In this document: positions 49,604 to 58,067 of the stretch, piece by piece | Layout: each line of letters begins with the position of its first letter | How positions within the stretch are numbered: position 1 is the first letter of the stretch | Source of the DNA: B30-G6 sp963701385 | GTDB taxonomy: Bacteria; Desulfobacterota; Desulfobacteria; Desulfobacterales; B30-G6 | Assembly (NCBI GenBank): GCA_963701385.1 | Contig: CAVOZW010000009.1 | Location: forward strand, 1-64,000 | Length of the DNA: 64,000 nucleotides | Reading direction: 5' to 3' | Notes under the pieces: model-generated | Databases searched by the model: none | What the model was told of the DNA's origin: nothing | Seen by the model: the letters and a program-made list of their open reading frames with translations, nothing else | Translations under genes and position numbers: made by a program

Positions 49604-50698
49604 ATGAATGAAACAGCTACAATGGAATCGACCGAGATTGTAAAGCCGCCGGTGACAAGTGTGGGGGTTATCGGCTGGGTGCGGGCCAACCTGTTCAACA
49701 ACATTTTCAATTCGATTCTGACGCTGGTTGCTATCTACTTTTTGGGGCGAGTGCTTCCGCCCTTTGTTCGATGGGCGTTCATCGACAGTCACTGGTTCTC
49801 CACCAGCGAAGTATGCCGAAGCGGGGATGGTGCCTGCTGGTCGGTGATTCCGGCCAATATTCGCTTTGTCCTGTTTGGTTTCTTTCCCTACGACATGCAG
49901 TGGCGGCCCCTCTTGGCCATGATTCTTCTGGTGGGCATGCTCTTTTACAGCCGCAACAGACGACATTGGAAAAAATCGTTGTTATATTCATGGCTTGTCG
50001 GTCTGTTTATCATGGGACTCCTTATGAAAGGGGGCATTCTGGGACTGGCTCCAGTTGAAAGCACTCAGTGGGGGGGGCTCCCGCTGACACTCCTGTTGTC
50101 GGTTTTCGGCCTGGCAGCGGCATATCCATTGGGCGTCCTTCTCGCTTTGGGAAGGCAGTCCCGAATGCCGGCCATCAAAACCCTTTGCATTGTTTATATT
50201 GAAATGATCCGGGGGGTACCGCTGATTACCCTGTTGTTCATGTCGTCGATTGTCTTTCCATTGTTCCTGCCCGAGGGTGTTACGGTGAATGTCATTTTGA
50301 GGGCCCAGGTGGCCATTATCATGTTCACCGCCGCTTATGTCGCGGAAGTAGTCAGGGGAGGACTTCAGGGAATGGCAACGGGGCAGTATGAGGCTGCCGA
50401 TTCTCTCGGGCTCAACTATTATCAGACCATGCGTCTGGTGATCCTGCCCCAGGCGCTGAAAATCGTGATCCCCCCTACGGTGAGCCAGCTCATATCGGCC
50501 CTCAAGGACACATCTCTGGTGGTCATCATCGCCCTATACGATCTTCTCAAGACCACCCAGTCGGTTCTGGCAGATCCCAACTGGACGGCATATTCTTCTG
50601 AACTCTATCTTTTTGTGGCGCTGATCTACTTTGGGTGCTGTTATTTCATGTCCAGTTACAGCAGGCGATTGGAAAAGGAACTGGATACAGGGCTGTAA
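49604..50698 (+). CDS. aapM: Polar amino acid ABC transporter permease (AapM type)
   Basis: Second permease. 364 residues, about seven membrane helices. Seen: GVIGWVRANLFNNIFNSILT near the start, YIEMIRGVPLITLLFMSSI, and EAADSLGLNYYQTMRLVILP with the EAA loop for ATPase contact. Typical of AapM. Separated from aapQ by the repeat-rich spacer, and from aapP by 30 bp. Confidence 0.93.
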   Translation: MNETATMESTEIVKPPVTSVGVIGWVRANLFNNIFNSILTLVAIYFLGRVLPPFVRWAFIDSHWFSTSEVCRSGDGACWSVIPANIRFVLFGFFPYDMQWRPLLAMILLVGMLFYSRNRRHWKKSLLYSWLVGLFIMGLLMKGGILGLAPVESTQWGGLPLTLLLSVFGLAAAYPLGVLLALGRQSRMPAIKTLCIVYIEMIRGVPLITLLFMSSIVFPLFLPEGVTVNVILRAQVAIIMFTAAYVAEVVRGGLQGMATGQYEAADSLGLNYYQTMRLVILPQALKIVIPPTVSQLISALKDTSLVVIIALYDLLKTTQSVLADPNWTAYSSELYLFVALIYFGCCYFMSSYSRRLEKELDTGL

Positions 50699-50728
50699 GC
50701 CCGGACATACAACAAAAAAGAGACAACC

Positions 50729-51499
50729 ATGAATAATACAAATGCCAGTCTTAATTCACTACCCAGCGGCGATGTCATAATAGAAATCAGGCAGTTGCAT
50801 AAATGGTTCGGTGAGTTTCATGTCCTTCAAGATATCAATTTGACCGTTCAGAAGAAGGAACGGATCGTCATCTGCGGACCTTCGGGTTCGGGAAAATCGA
50901 CCCTCATCCGGTGTATCAACCGTCTTGAAGAGCACCAGCGGGGCCAGATTATCGTGGATGGCATCGAGTTGGGCAACAATTTAAAAAATATTGAAAAGGT
51001 ACGTACGGAAGTCGGCATGGTATTTCAGCACTTCAATCTGTTCCCCCACCTGTCCATCGTCGAAAACCTCACCCTCGGACCCATCTGGGTGCGAAAAGTT
51101 CCCAAGAAAGAGGCTGAAGAAACGGCCATGTATTATCTGGAAAAGGTTCAGATTGCCGAACAAGCCAAAAAGTTTCCAGGCCAGCTCTCCGGTGGACAGC
51201 AGCAACGGGTGGCCATCGCCCGGAGCCTGTGCATGGCACCCAAGGTGATGCTTTTCGACGAGCCCACGTCAGCCCTCGACCCCGAAATGATCAAAGAAGT
51301 TTTGGATGTCATGATCGATCTTGCCCAGGAAGGCATGACCATGCTCGTCGTGACCCATGAGATGGGTTTCGCAAAAAGTGTGGCCCACCGTGTGCTCTTT
51401 ATGGATTACGGACAAATTGTAGAGGGCAATACACCCGAAGCCTTTTTTGAAAATCCGCAGCACGATCGTACCAAGCTTTTTTTGAGTCAGATTCTCTAA
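50729..51499 (+). CDS. aapP: Polar amino acid ABC transporter ATPase
   Basis: Energises uptake by ATP hydrolysis. 256 residues. Walker A CGPSGSGKSTLIRC (about residue 52), Q loop VFQHFNLFPHL, ABC signature LSGGQQQRVAIARSL, Walker B VMLFDEPTSALDP and H loop VVTHEMGFA are all intact. Closest to AapP/GlnQ types. Ends the four-gene transporter operon. Confidence 0.96.
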   Translation: MNNTNASLNSLPSGDVIIEIRQLHKWFGEFHVLQDINLTVQKKERIVICGPSGSGKSTLIRCINRLEEHQRGQIIVDGIELGNNLKNIEKVRTEVGMVFQHFNLFPHLSIVENLTLGPIWVRKVPKKEAEETAMYYLEKVQIAEQAKKFPGQLSGGQQQRVAIARSLCMAPKVMLFDEPTSALDPEMIKEVLDVMIDLAQEGMTMLVVTHEMGFAKSVAHRVLFMDYGQIVEGNTPEAFFENPQHDRTKLFLSQIL

Positions 51500-51570
51500 G
51501 ACTCTCCTCGGGTAGATCGCACGCATTCCTGTTTAAGGTTTCATCTACTACTGAGGGATCGTTTTAGGTC

Positions 51571-51604
51571 GAAGATACCTCACAGTTAGCTGCGAGGTAT
51601 CTTC
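51571..51604. terminator. Hairpin between convergent aapP and the OmpA-like gene
   Basis: Perfect 11-bp stem GAAGATACCTC/GAGGTATCTTC with loop ACAGTTAGCTGC. No long T run, but its place between convergent genes suggests transcription stop from both sides. The 3' arm region GCTGCGAGGTATCTTCAA resembles the end of the dispersed repeat at 30297. Confidence 0.55.
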
Positions 51605-51697
51605 AACCCTTCGGTTCAACATTGATATCCATTCATCCGCCTTGGCTGAAGATCAGGAGCTCGCCTGCGGATGAATGCACAACACAACTCCCGGCCG

Positions 51698-53152
51698 TTA
51701 CCAAAGCGGTTTCAACTCAACCCTTCTGTTACGGGTCTTGCCTTCGGCTGTGTCGTTGGAAACCAGGGGTTTTGAAGGCCCATAGCCGACTGCCGTCATC
51801 TGTTCCGGATTGACGCCTTCGCCGATGAGGTATTCAAGAACTTTATTGGCTCTATCACTTGAGAGCTTGTTGTTCATTGCCAGGCCTCCGGCACTGTCTG
51901 TGTGGCCCTGGACTTCTACCTTAAGGTTGGGATTCTGATTCAATACGCCGGCGATTTCGGCCAGCACCGGGTATGATGCAGGCTTGATATTCGTACTGCT
52001 CGAATCGAATTTAATGTCTTCATAAAGCCAGGTGCCTGCTTCCGTCACCTTGGCGCTCTGGGTGGCTTTGGGTATCGGGCAGCCCTTGGTGTCGACAGCT
52101 TCCCCGCTGGGAGTTTCAGGACATTGATCCATATAGTCTACCACACCGTCAGCGTCGGTATCCAGGGGACACCCGTTCTTGTCGACCGCGACGGCCTGAG
52201 GTGTTCCTGCACATGTATCCAGGTAATCTGCGACACCGTCAGCGTCCGTATCCACTGCACACCCGTTCTTGTCGACCGCAACAGCCTGAGGTGTTCCTGC
52301 ACATGTATCTAGGTAATCTGCGACACCGTCAGCGTCGGTATCCAGGGGACACCCGTTCATGTCGACAGCGACGCCTTGGGGTGTTTCCGGGCATTGGTCT
52401 TTATCGTTGAAGACGCCGTCATGGTCATCATCCATTCGCTTGGTCAAGAAAACGTCTTCTACAAAAGCGGCCATGCCTGCACTGGTGGCGACTTTTTCTG
52501 CATCGGTGCTAAAACCGCATTCACCTACCTGAGCGAGTTCGTTCATCAAGACTTTTTCACGAGGGGTGCTTCCTACTGCTATGGTATAGATACAGACCCG
52601 GCTGCCATATTCTTCCTTGAGTCGCATGGCCGCCTTAACCGGTCCATTCCCCATGGCTTCGCCATCACTGACGATAATGACGGCCGCGTTGCCTGACGTG
52701 CCACTTAAGTCCTTGATTACACCATCGATAGCACTCTCTATCGGGCTGGATCCATCCGCCTTGGTTACCTTGTCCAGACCGCCTTGGAGGCCTGTCCGGG
52801 TATAAGGCGCCATGCCATATATGAGTGCTGTCTTTTCTGAGGACACCGAGCGGCTATGACCGAAAGTCCTGAGCCCGGCGTTCAAATTCAGACTGGGAAG
52901 CGTCTGGTTCATTCGGCTGACAAGCGCTTTGGCAGCTTCGAAACGGGTCGACCCATTATAGGCTATACGCATGGATTCCGATGCATCAAGAACGACGACA
53001 ACATTTTCGACCCTTGCCTTGTATGGATCCATGTCGATATTCTGGGGTGAGAAAGCGGGTTGGGTTGAAAAGGGCGGCATGGTGGAACAGCCGCTGACGA
53101 GCAGAGCGGCCATCGTGAAGCCCAATAAACGCAATAAGTATCTATTCTTCAT
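51698..53152 (-). CDS. VWA / TSP3-repeat / OmpA-domain lipoprotein
   Basis: 484 residues. Lipobox LLVSGC near residue 22; von Willebrand A domain (about 45-230) with the MIDAS start VVLDASESM (D-x-S-x-S form) and IIVSDGEAMG; four to five thrombospondin type 3 calcium repeats (about 240-365, DTDADGVADYLDTCAGTPQ); and a C-terminal OmpA peptidoglycan-binding domain with VEVQGHTDSAGG and NRRVELKPLW. It probably sits in the outer membrane, holding peptidoglycan and exposing a metal-dependent adhesion domain. At DNA level the TSP3 part is a near-perfect 90-bp tandem repeat. Confidence 0.9.
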   Translation of the reverse strand: MKNRYLLRLLGFTMAALLVSGCSTMPPFSTQPAFSPQNIDMDPYKARVENVVVVLDASESMRIAYNGSTRFEAAKALVSRMNQTLPSLNLNAGLRTFGHSRSVSSEKTALIYGMAPYTRTGLQGGLDKVTKADGSSPIESAIDGVIKDLSGTSGNAAVIIVSDGEAMGNGPVKAAMRLKEEYGSRVCIYTIAVGSTPREKVLMNELAQVGECGFSTDAEKVATSAGMAAFVEDVFLTKRMDDDHDGVFNDKDQCPETPQGVAVDMNGCPLDTDADGVADYLDTCAGTPQAVAVDKNGCAVDTDADGVADYLDTCAGTPQAVAVDKNGCPLDTDADGVVDYMDQCPETPSGEAVDTKGCPIPKATQSAKVTEAGTWLYEDIKFDSSSTNIKPASYPVLAEIAGVLNQNPNLKVEVQGHTDSAGGLAMNNKLSSDRANKVLEYLIGEGVNPEQMTAVGYGPSKPLVSNDTAEGKTRNRRVELKPLW

Positions 53153-53514
53153 CTTGGTTCTCCTTTTGGGTGGTTAACGTAAGTGGATCTTCAAAGGCTC
53201 TTTGAATGCAAGCCATGGGAAATGCATTCGCTGTTGTAGTTCAAGGACATTCAATTAATATTTTGCTTAAAAATTGGATTGTCAAGTGAGGCAGAAAAAT
53301 AAGCGTGAATTATTTCCCGAAGAGATGGGCCGGGATCTTGATGGAGGAGGGTTCGAAAAAAAACATAGGCATGCCAGTGGATATGTCGAGGTTTTTTGCG
53401 AACCCTTGATTAACATGCGTTGATGTAAGGTGCCCTAAGCGTCTCAGGCAGCACAAATCGCCATTGGATCACCCATTTCGCCATATTTAGGGTGTGAAAA
53501 CCGAAAGTTGAGTT
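53153..53514. other. Intergenic region upstream of the OmpA-like lipoprotein
   Basis: 362 bp with no gene supported. AGGAGAACC just before the lipoprotein start serves as its ribosome binding site. Confidence 0.4.
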
Positions 53515-53655
53515 TCAAGCCTTGCTTAGGAAGCAACTCAGGGCCTGGTAAACCATTTCGGGTATGGTGGCTGTTTTCAGATTCGGGGTGTTCGATACGT
53601 CCATGCAGATCCGTTTTTCGATGCCGATCACCATGATTTTTTCTGTTTCAGCCAT
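53515..53655 (-). CDS. Short ORF, 46 residues
   Basis: A frame too short to be conspicuous, starting MAETEKIMVIGIEKRICMDV and ending QALSCFLSKA. AAAAGGAAAAG precedes the ATG. It has two Cys and a regular hydrophobic pattern, and its codon use looks like that of the neighbours. No family recognised. Confidence 0.35.
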   Translation of the reverse strand: MAETEKIMVIGIEKRICMDVSNTPNLKTATIPEMVYQALSCFLSKA

Positions 53656-53787
53656 GGCTTTTCTTTTCCTTTTTATCCGTCAAGCCGAGTTATTTGATTA
53701 TATACTAAGTAGTTATTAATGATAACTTCATTTAATTGTTTATGGTTGATGGGGCTTGATGGCTATCAAGCCTTTCCTGTTTCATCA

Positions 53788-53898
53788 ACCCAACAAACCC
53801 AACAAACCCAACAAACCCAATGAACCCAACAAACCCAATGAACCCAACGAACCCAACAAACCCAATGAACCCAACAAACCCAACGAACCCAAGAAACC
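53788..53898. repeat. 9-bp minisatellite (CCCAACAAA type)
   Basis: About twelve tandem 9-mers of the forms CCCAACAAA, CCCAATGAA and CCCAACGAA, ending right at the 3' end of the acyl-CoA dehydrogenase gene. It is preceded by GGCTTGATGGCTATCAAGCC (a hairpin) and TTTCATCAA. The same kind of array occurs at 49409-49567 and 59447-59483. Confidence 0.85.
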
Positions 53899-53900
53899 TT

Positions 53901-55169
53901 CTATTTCCCATGCACCCGCCACATGTCTTCGTCCGTGTAACATTTTTCAGGGTCACCATCTGCTCCCCTGGCATCCATTTCTACATTTCGCATCGCTGCA
54001 GGTGATGCGAGGATTTCACGGTAGTATTCATGTTGAATGAGTAGGTTCATGATTTCGTTGGTGCCGGTCCATATCTGAGTCAAGCGGATATCTCTGACGA
54101 TCTTTTCGATGGGATACACTTCAGTGTAACCGATGCCTCCCATGATCTGCATGGCCTTGTTGGCAATTTCCCAGGCCGCGTCTGTAGCAAATTTCTTGGC
54201 TTCACTGACCAGCCGCCTAGCGTTAGGCGCCCCGGTATCCACGGCGCGTGCCGCCATATAAACAATGGCCCGGGCGGCGTCCAATTGCGTAATGGCATCC
54301 GCCACCATAAAATTAACGCCCTGGTAGCTGCGAATGGCCTTTCCAAAAGCATAGCGCTTATCGCTGTAGCGCAGGGCCAGATCGAGCCCTGCCCGGACCC
54401 CCAGACTTGCCGCAGCAGAAGTCAGGCGCTCGGGAATCATCATTTGGTGGAATACCAGCGCACCGCTGTTCATCTCGCTGATAAGATTTTCTCTGGGCAC
54501 GCGGACATTTCTGAAGACAAGACGTCCGGTGCCTCCGCCCCGGGTACCCATGAGACCGTACTGGTATTCAGTCTCCACCCCTTTAGCCCTTTCAATCATC
54601 AAGGCACTGATCCGTTCATACTTGTGGGCATGCTCATCAAAGTTGGTCCGGCAGTAGACCAGAAAAACATCGGCTTCGGTAGCACCCACCACAAAACGTT
54701 TTTGACCATTGACGATGAAATGGTCGCCATCCAGAACAGCCGTCGTGGTAGCGCCAAAAAAATCTGATCCCCCCCTGGGCTCTGTCAATGCTTCTGCACA
54801 AATGAGCTTGCCCTGAAGGATGGGTTTGAGAAATTGTTCCTTTTGGGTCTCGGTTCCGAAAACATGCAGCGCTTCGCCCACGATAGAGGGCATCACAAAA
54901 GCGCACCCTAACGCGGTTCCCAACACACCGATTTCTTCCTCGGCAATAACTTCCGCGGCCCAATTAAGGCCGCGTCCGCCCCACTTGGGATCGAATCGCA
55001 AGCCTAGTAAGTTTTTGGCTGCCAGTTTTTCGACGTATTCACGCGGGTATTCAATTTCATCTTTGTCCATGGCGCGAATCAGGTCTGGGGATACGTCATC
55101 ACGCACAAAAGCCCTGACTTCTGCCTGGATGGCCTTTTCCGCATCGGTCATCATGCTGTCGTAAAACAT
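53901..55169 (-). CDS. Acyl-CoA dehydrogenase family protein
   Basis: FAD enzyme oxidising acyl-CoA thioesters. 422 residues. Seen: CAEALTEPRGGSDFFGATTT (FAD/substrate block), RYAFGKAIRSYQGVNFMVAD, QIMGGIGYTEVYPIEKIVRD and the end RLTQIWTGTNEIM. Many family members have the catalytic Glu as YEGT at that last place; here it is WTGT, so the base may be the Glu of the MIPERLTSAA helix, as in isovaleryl-CoA dehydrogenase-type enzymes (inference). Substrate is unknown. GGAGGGAAC precedes the ATG. Its 3' end runs into the minisatellite. Confidence 0.9.
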   Translation of the reverse strand: MFYDSMMTDAEKAIQAEVRAFVRDDVSPDLIRAMDKDEIEYPREYVEKLAAKNLLGLRFDPKWGGRGLNWAAEVIAEEEIGVLGTALGCAFVMPSIVGEALHVFGTETQKEQFLKPILQGKLICAEALTEPRGGSDFFGATTTAVLDGDHFIVNGQKRFVVGATEADVFLVYCRTNFDEHAHKYERISALMIERAKGVETEYQYGLMGTRGGGTGRLVFRNVRVPRENLISEMNSGALVFHQMMIPERLTSAAASLGVRAGLDLALRYSDKRYAFGKAIRSYQGVNFMVADAITQLDAARAIVYMAARAVDTGAPNARRLVSEAKKFATDAAWEIANKAMQIMGGIGYTEVYPIEKIVRDIRLTQIWTGTNEIMNLLIQHEYYREILASPAAMRNVEMDARGADGDPEKCYTDEDMWRVHGK

Positions 55170-55232
55170 GTTCCCTCCTTCCCGAAGGTCATTTAACTCG
55201 AATATTTCATGACGTGAAACAAATGCCCTGAT

Positions 55233-56546
55233 CTATCTGTTTGCACTGTTTTCCAATACTGCGGATCGCTTAACAAGCGCCATCACACCATCCAAGGTCT
55301 CGCCCTTGAACCGGATACGGAGCGCTGTCTCGAGCATGTCCTGATCGATCAGTCGTTGATGACGTGCCAGGAGACTCAATGCCGCCATGGCCATGTCCTG
55401 GCGTTGAATCTTATGTTCCTTGAAGTCGATGGAGAGGACGGTGCCGCGGCAATTCGGAATCTCTGTCTTTGAATCCACCAAAACAAAGGTCTCATCGATG
55501 CAGGAACTGAAAATCGCCTTTTTGCGGTCAATGCCTTCCTGCCCCAGGGCCAAGATTACATCGGGTACGGTGATGCCTGTGTAATCGATTTTATGGGGTG
55601 CTAATATGACTTCACAGGCCGAGTGGCCCCTCAGGACCGTGATGGGATAATCATTTTTCTGGGTTGCATGGAGTCCGGCGGTGAGTCCGGCATAACACAA
55701 TATCTCACCGGCGGTAACGATGCGTTGCCCGGCACTGCCTAAAATCAAGATGTCTTTTCTCTCGTGAAAGAGCGCAGTAAATTTCTTTGTCACGCCTGTG
55801 GGAGACGGCATTGGTTTCTGCTGGGACGCTTTTTCGCGGTAGTGCTTGCCGTATTCCTTGCGAAGGTTCTCGCTTACAGGCCCCTGATAGGCAGGCAGGT
55901 TGTCGATGGCGGCCTGGATGGTTTTAAAGGTGGTTTTGTTCCGGCGGGTGTAACGGCCCGGACAGATGCCCCAGATGTCCAGGGTAGAAAACCCATTGAA
56001 TCGAATGGCGTTTTCCATTTCTGTCGACAGGTTACGCTGGTAGGCGGAAATTCGGGTGACATAGCTCGCTCCGGCCGCACGCATGACCCGGCAGGCGTCC
56101 ATGGGTTTTTCGATTTGGTTGAGAAAACCGGAGCCCACCAGGGCATCCGCCGGTGTTGTGGCCGAGAACTGACCGCCCGTCATGCCGTAGTTGAAATTGT
56201 TTAGGATCAGCAAAGTAATGTCTATGTTGCGTCGGCAGGTGCTGAGCAGGTGAGCACCGCCGATACCGAGGCCGCCATCACCCATGCTGACCACCACATG
56301 AAGGTCGGGCCTGGCCAGCTTGATACCCGTGGCGTATGTCAATGCGCGCCCGTGCAGGCCGTGAAAGGCATGCGTCATGAAAAGCGTATCGAAAAGACCG
56401 GAGCAACCGATGTCGCTGACGAGGACGACCTGATGCCCCTGGATGCCCATCTGCTGAAAAGCCTTGTCAAGGGCGCGGGTCACCACTTCGTGCGAGCAAC
56501 CGGGGCAATAAGCCGTTGGCCTGGTGCTATTGATGAGGCTGGGCAT
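55233..56546 (-). CDS. 2-oxoacid:ferredoxin oxidoreductase, TPP (beta) and gamma parts fused
   Basis: 437 residues from the ATG at 56546. The first part (about 1-240) is the TPP-binding beta subunit: AYCPGCSHEVVTRALDKAF, LVSDIGCSGLFDTL, VVSMGDGGLGIGGAHLLST and NNFNYGMTGGQFSATTPADA. The second (from about 255) is gamma-like: DILILGSAGQRIVTAGEILC and NDYPITVLRGHSACEVILAP. Together with the alpha gene it would convert a 2-oxoacid plus CoA to acyl-CoA, reducing ferredoxin. It overlaps the alpha gene by 20 bp; a longer frame to 56660 lies inside that gene and is not used. No ferredoxin-type delta subunit is adjacent. Confidence 0.9.
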   Translation of the reverse strand: MPSLINSTRPTAYCPGCSHEVVTRALDKAFQQMGIQGHQVVLVSDIGCSGLFDTLFMTHAFHGLHGRALTYATGIKLARPDLHVVVSMGDGGLGIGGAHLLSTCRRNIDITLLILNNFNYGMTGGQFSATTPADALVGSGFLNQIEKPMDACRVMRAAGASYVTRISAYQRNLSTEMENAIRFNGFSTLDIWGICPGRYTRRNKTTFKTIQAAIDNLPAYQGPVSENLRKEYGKHYREKASQQKPMPSPTGVTKKFTALFHERKDILILGSAGQRIVTAGEILCYAGLTAGLHATQKNDYPITVLRGHSACEVILAPHKIDYTGITVPDVILALGQEGIDRKKAIFSSCIDETFVLVDSKTEIPNCRGTVLSIDFKEHKIQRQDMAMAALSLLARHQRLIDQDMLETALRIRFKGETLDGVMALVKRSAVLENSANR

Positions 56547-57660
56547 GTGTGATGTACTCCTCGATTTGAGTTGGTGATATGAGGTTCCCATCCATCCGGC
56601 CCAGAAACGAGACAGATTGATTGGAGAGGATACGTCTGATTTCGCGGACATACTGTCCAAGATTCATTTCAACGACGACCACCTGCTTGAATGCCGAGGC
56701 CTTACGTTTGATCAGTGCTTCAGGGATGGGCCAGAGCGTTTTAAGGATCAGCACGGAGACCGGTGTTCCAGAGCGAGTAAGACTGTTCGCAGCCGCCATG
56801 CAAGCTCGTGCGCTAATGCCATAGGTGATCACCAGGATCTCAGCACCCGCCTGGGTGTGCTCTTCGAAATATGTGAACGTATCCAGAGCGTCTTCCAGTT
56901 TGTTGCGCAGCCGCTCCTGGCTTTTGGCGATGACCTCCGGGTTCACCGTAATGTAGCCGTCCGGACCATGTGTGGAAGATGTCTGCCGGACAATGGTCTT
57001 TCCGCCGATGGGCATAAAATCAGGAACGCCGGATGGGTTTACGGTGGCGAATGGCAGGTACAGGTCATTGCCGGGGGCGGTGGTCCGTTGAACAATGGGC
57101 GGCAGGGCCAGAGCGTCCAGGTCGATGCTTTCCCGGGTCATACCGATTTCCTTGTTGGAGGCAATGAACACCGGGCAGCGGAAGGTTTCCGCCAGGTTGA
57201 AGGCATGCGCCGTCAAGAGATAGCAGTCGGCCACATCCGTGGGTGCCAGTACGATGACAGGCAGTCCACCACTGTTGCCCCAGCGCAGGAACTGAATATC
57301 ACCGTCAGCGCCTTTGGTTGCCGAGCCTGTTGAGGGGCCGAGCCGCTGAACATCGATGATGACGATGGGAATCTCGGAACCTATGGCAAAAGAGATGTTT
57401 TCACTGTACAGGCTGATGCCGGGACCTGATGTGGCTGTCATGACTTTCATACCGGCCATGGCGGCGCCGAGACAGAATCCCATGGAGGCTATCTCGTCTT
57501 CTCCCTGTATACAGATACCGTCATCGGGGGGCAGGATGTTAATCAGGGTGTTCAATATGGTCGTGGCCGGTGTAATGGGGTAGCCGGCAAAAAAACGGCA
57601 GCCTGACCGGTATGCTCCCCAGGCAACAGCCTCGTTTCCTTCCAATAACGTCAGGGACAT
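56527..57660 (-). CDS. 2-oxoacid:ferredoxin oxidoreductase alpha subunit
   Basis: 377 residues of the KorA/VorB type. Seen: LEGNEAVAWGAYRSGCRFFA, YPITPATTI, EDEIASMGFCLGAAMAGMK, TATSGPGISLYSENISFAIG and DVQRLGPSTGSATKGADGD, all diagnostic. It is the first gene of the operon, before the fused TPP/gamma gene. Substrate class (2-oxoglutarate or branched-chain oxoacid) cannot be fixed from motifs; the acyl-CoA dehydrogenase downstream suggests use in acyl-CoA or amino acid breakdown. Confidence 0.92.
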   Translation of the reverse strand: MSLTLLEGNEAVAWGAYRSGCRFFAGYPITPATTILNTLINILPPDDGICIQGEDEIASMGFCLGAAMAGMKVMTATSGPGISLYSENISFAIGSEIPIVIIDVQRLGPSTGSATKGADGDIQFLRWGNSGGLPVIVLAPTDVADCYLLTAHAFNLAETFRCPVFIASNKEIGMTRESIDLDALALPPIVQRTTAPGNDLYLPFATVNPSGVPDFMPIGGKTIVRQTSSTHGPDGYITVNPEVIAKSQERLRNKLEDALDTFTYFEEHTQAGAEILVITYGISARACMAAANSLTRSGTPVSVLILKTLWPIPEALIKRKASAFKQVVVVEMNLGQYVREIRRILSNQSVSFLGRMDGNLISPTQIEEYITHAQPHQ

Positions 57661-58067
57661 GGGGTTCCTCTTTTTAGGGTTTGCAGATTAACATTTCTAA
57701 GTATCGTACGTAATTTTGGGTTAGAAATCAAAACCAAAGTTGAAAGAGGGTCCAAGGGGTATAGGATTCCAGGGTTTAAGTGAATGTGGAATCGTCTGTG
57801 AGCCTGGATCACAGGTAGCAGTATTTCAGTTCCAGATTCATTTATTCCATTGGGTGTAGACCTACTCCAAACAAGGCCTGTTTTTTTCCCTTAAATCCTC
57901 GATGCACATATTCTGTTTAATAAATCCTTACGATAATGTATATAGCCTTTTAGGGGTTTATACTGTAAACAGGTTGACTGCCTATATCCGATGTCTTTCT
58001 GCAACCCTCGAATCCTGGAACCCTTTCTGCCAACTATTTGGGAGAAGAGCCAAAAAAAAGAACCCAT
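57661..58067. other. Intergenic region upstream of der with element remnants
   Basis: 407 bp without a supported gene. GGGTCCAAGGGGTATAGGAT (57747) and, at 58003-58046, CTCGAATCCTGGAACCCTTT followed by CCAACTATTTGGGAGAAGAGCC-like sequence match, in inverse orientation, the borders of the four-helix-bundle remnant at 46546-46820. A former copy of that element probably stood here. Confidence 0.5.

Noticed and set aside
53788..53898. CRISPR array
   Set aside because: Units are 9 bp and contiguous, with no spacers, and no cas genes are present.
53732..53974. Protein made of GFVGFVGFIG repeats on the minus strand
   Set aside because: It is only the translation of the 9-bp minisatellite and has no coding support.
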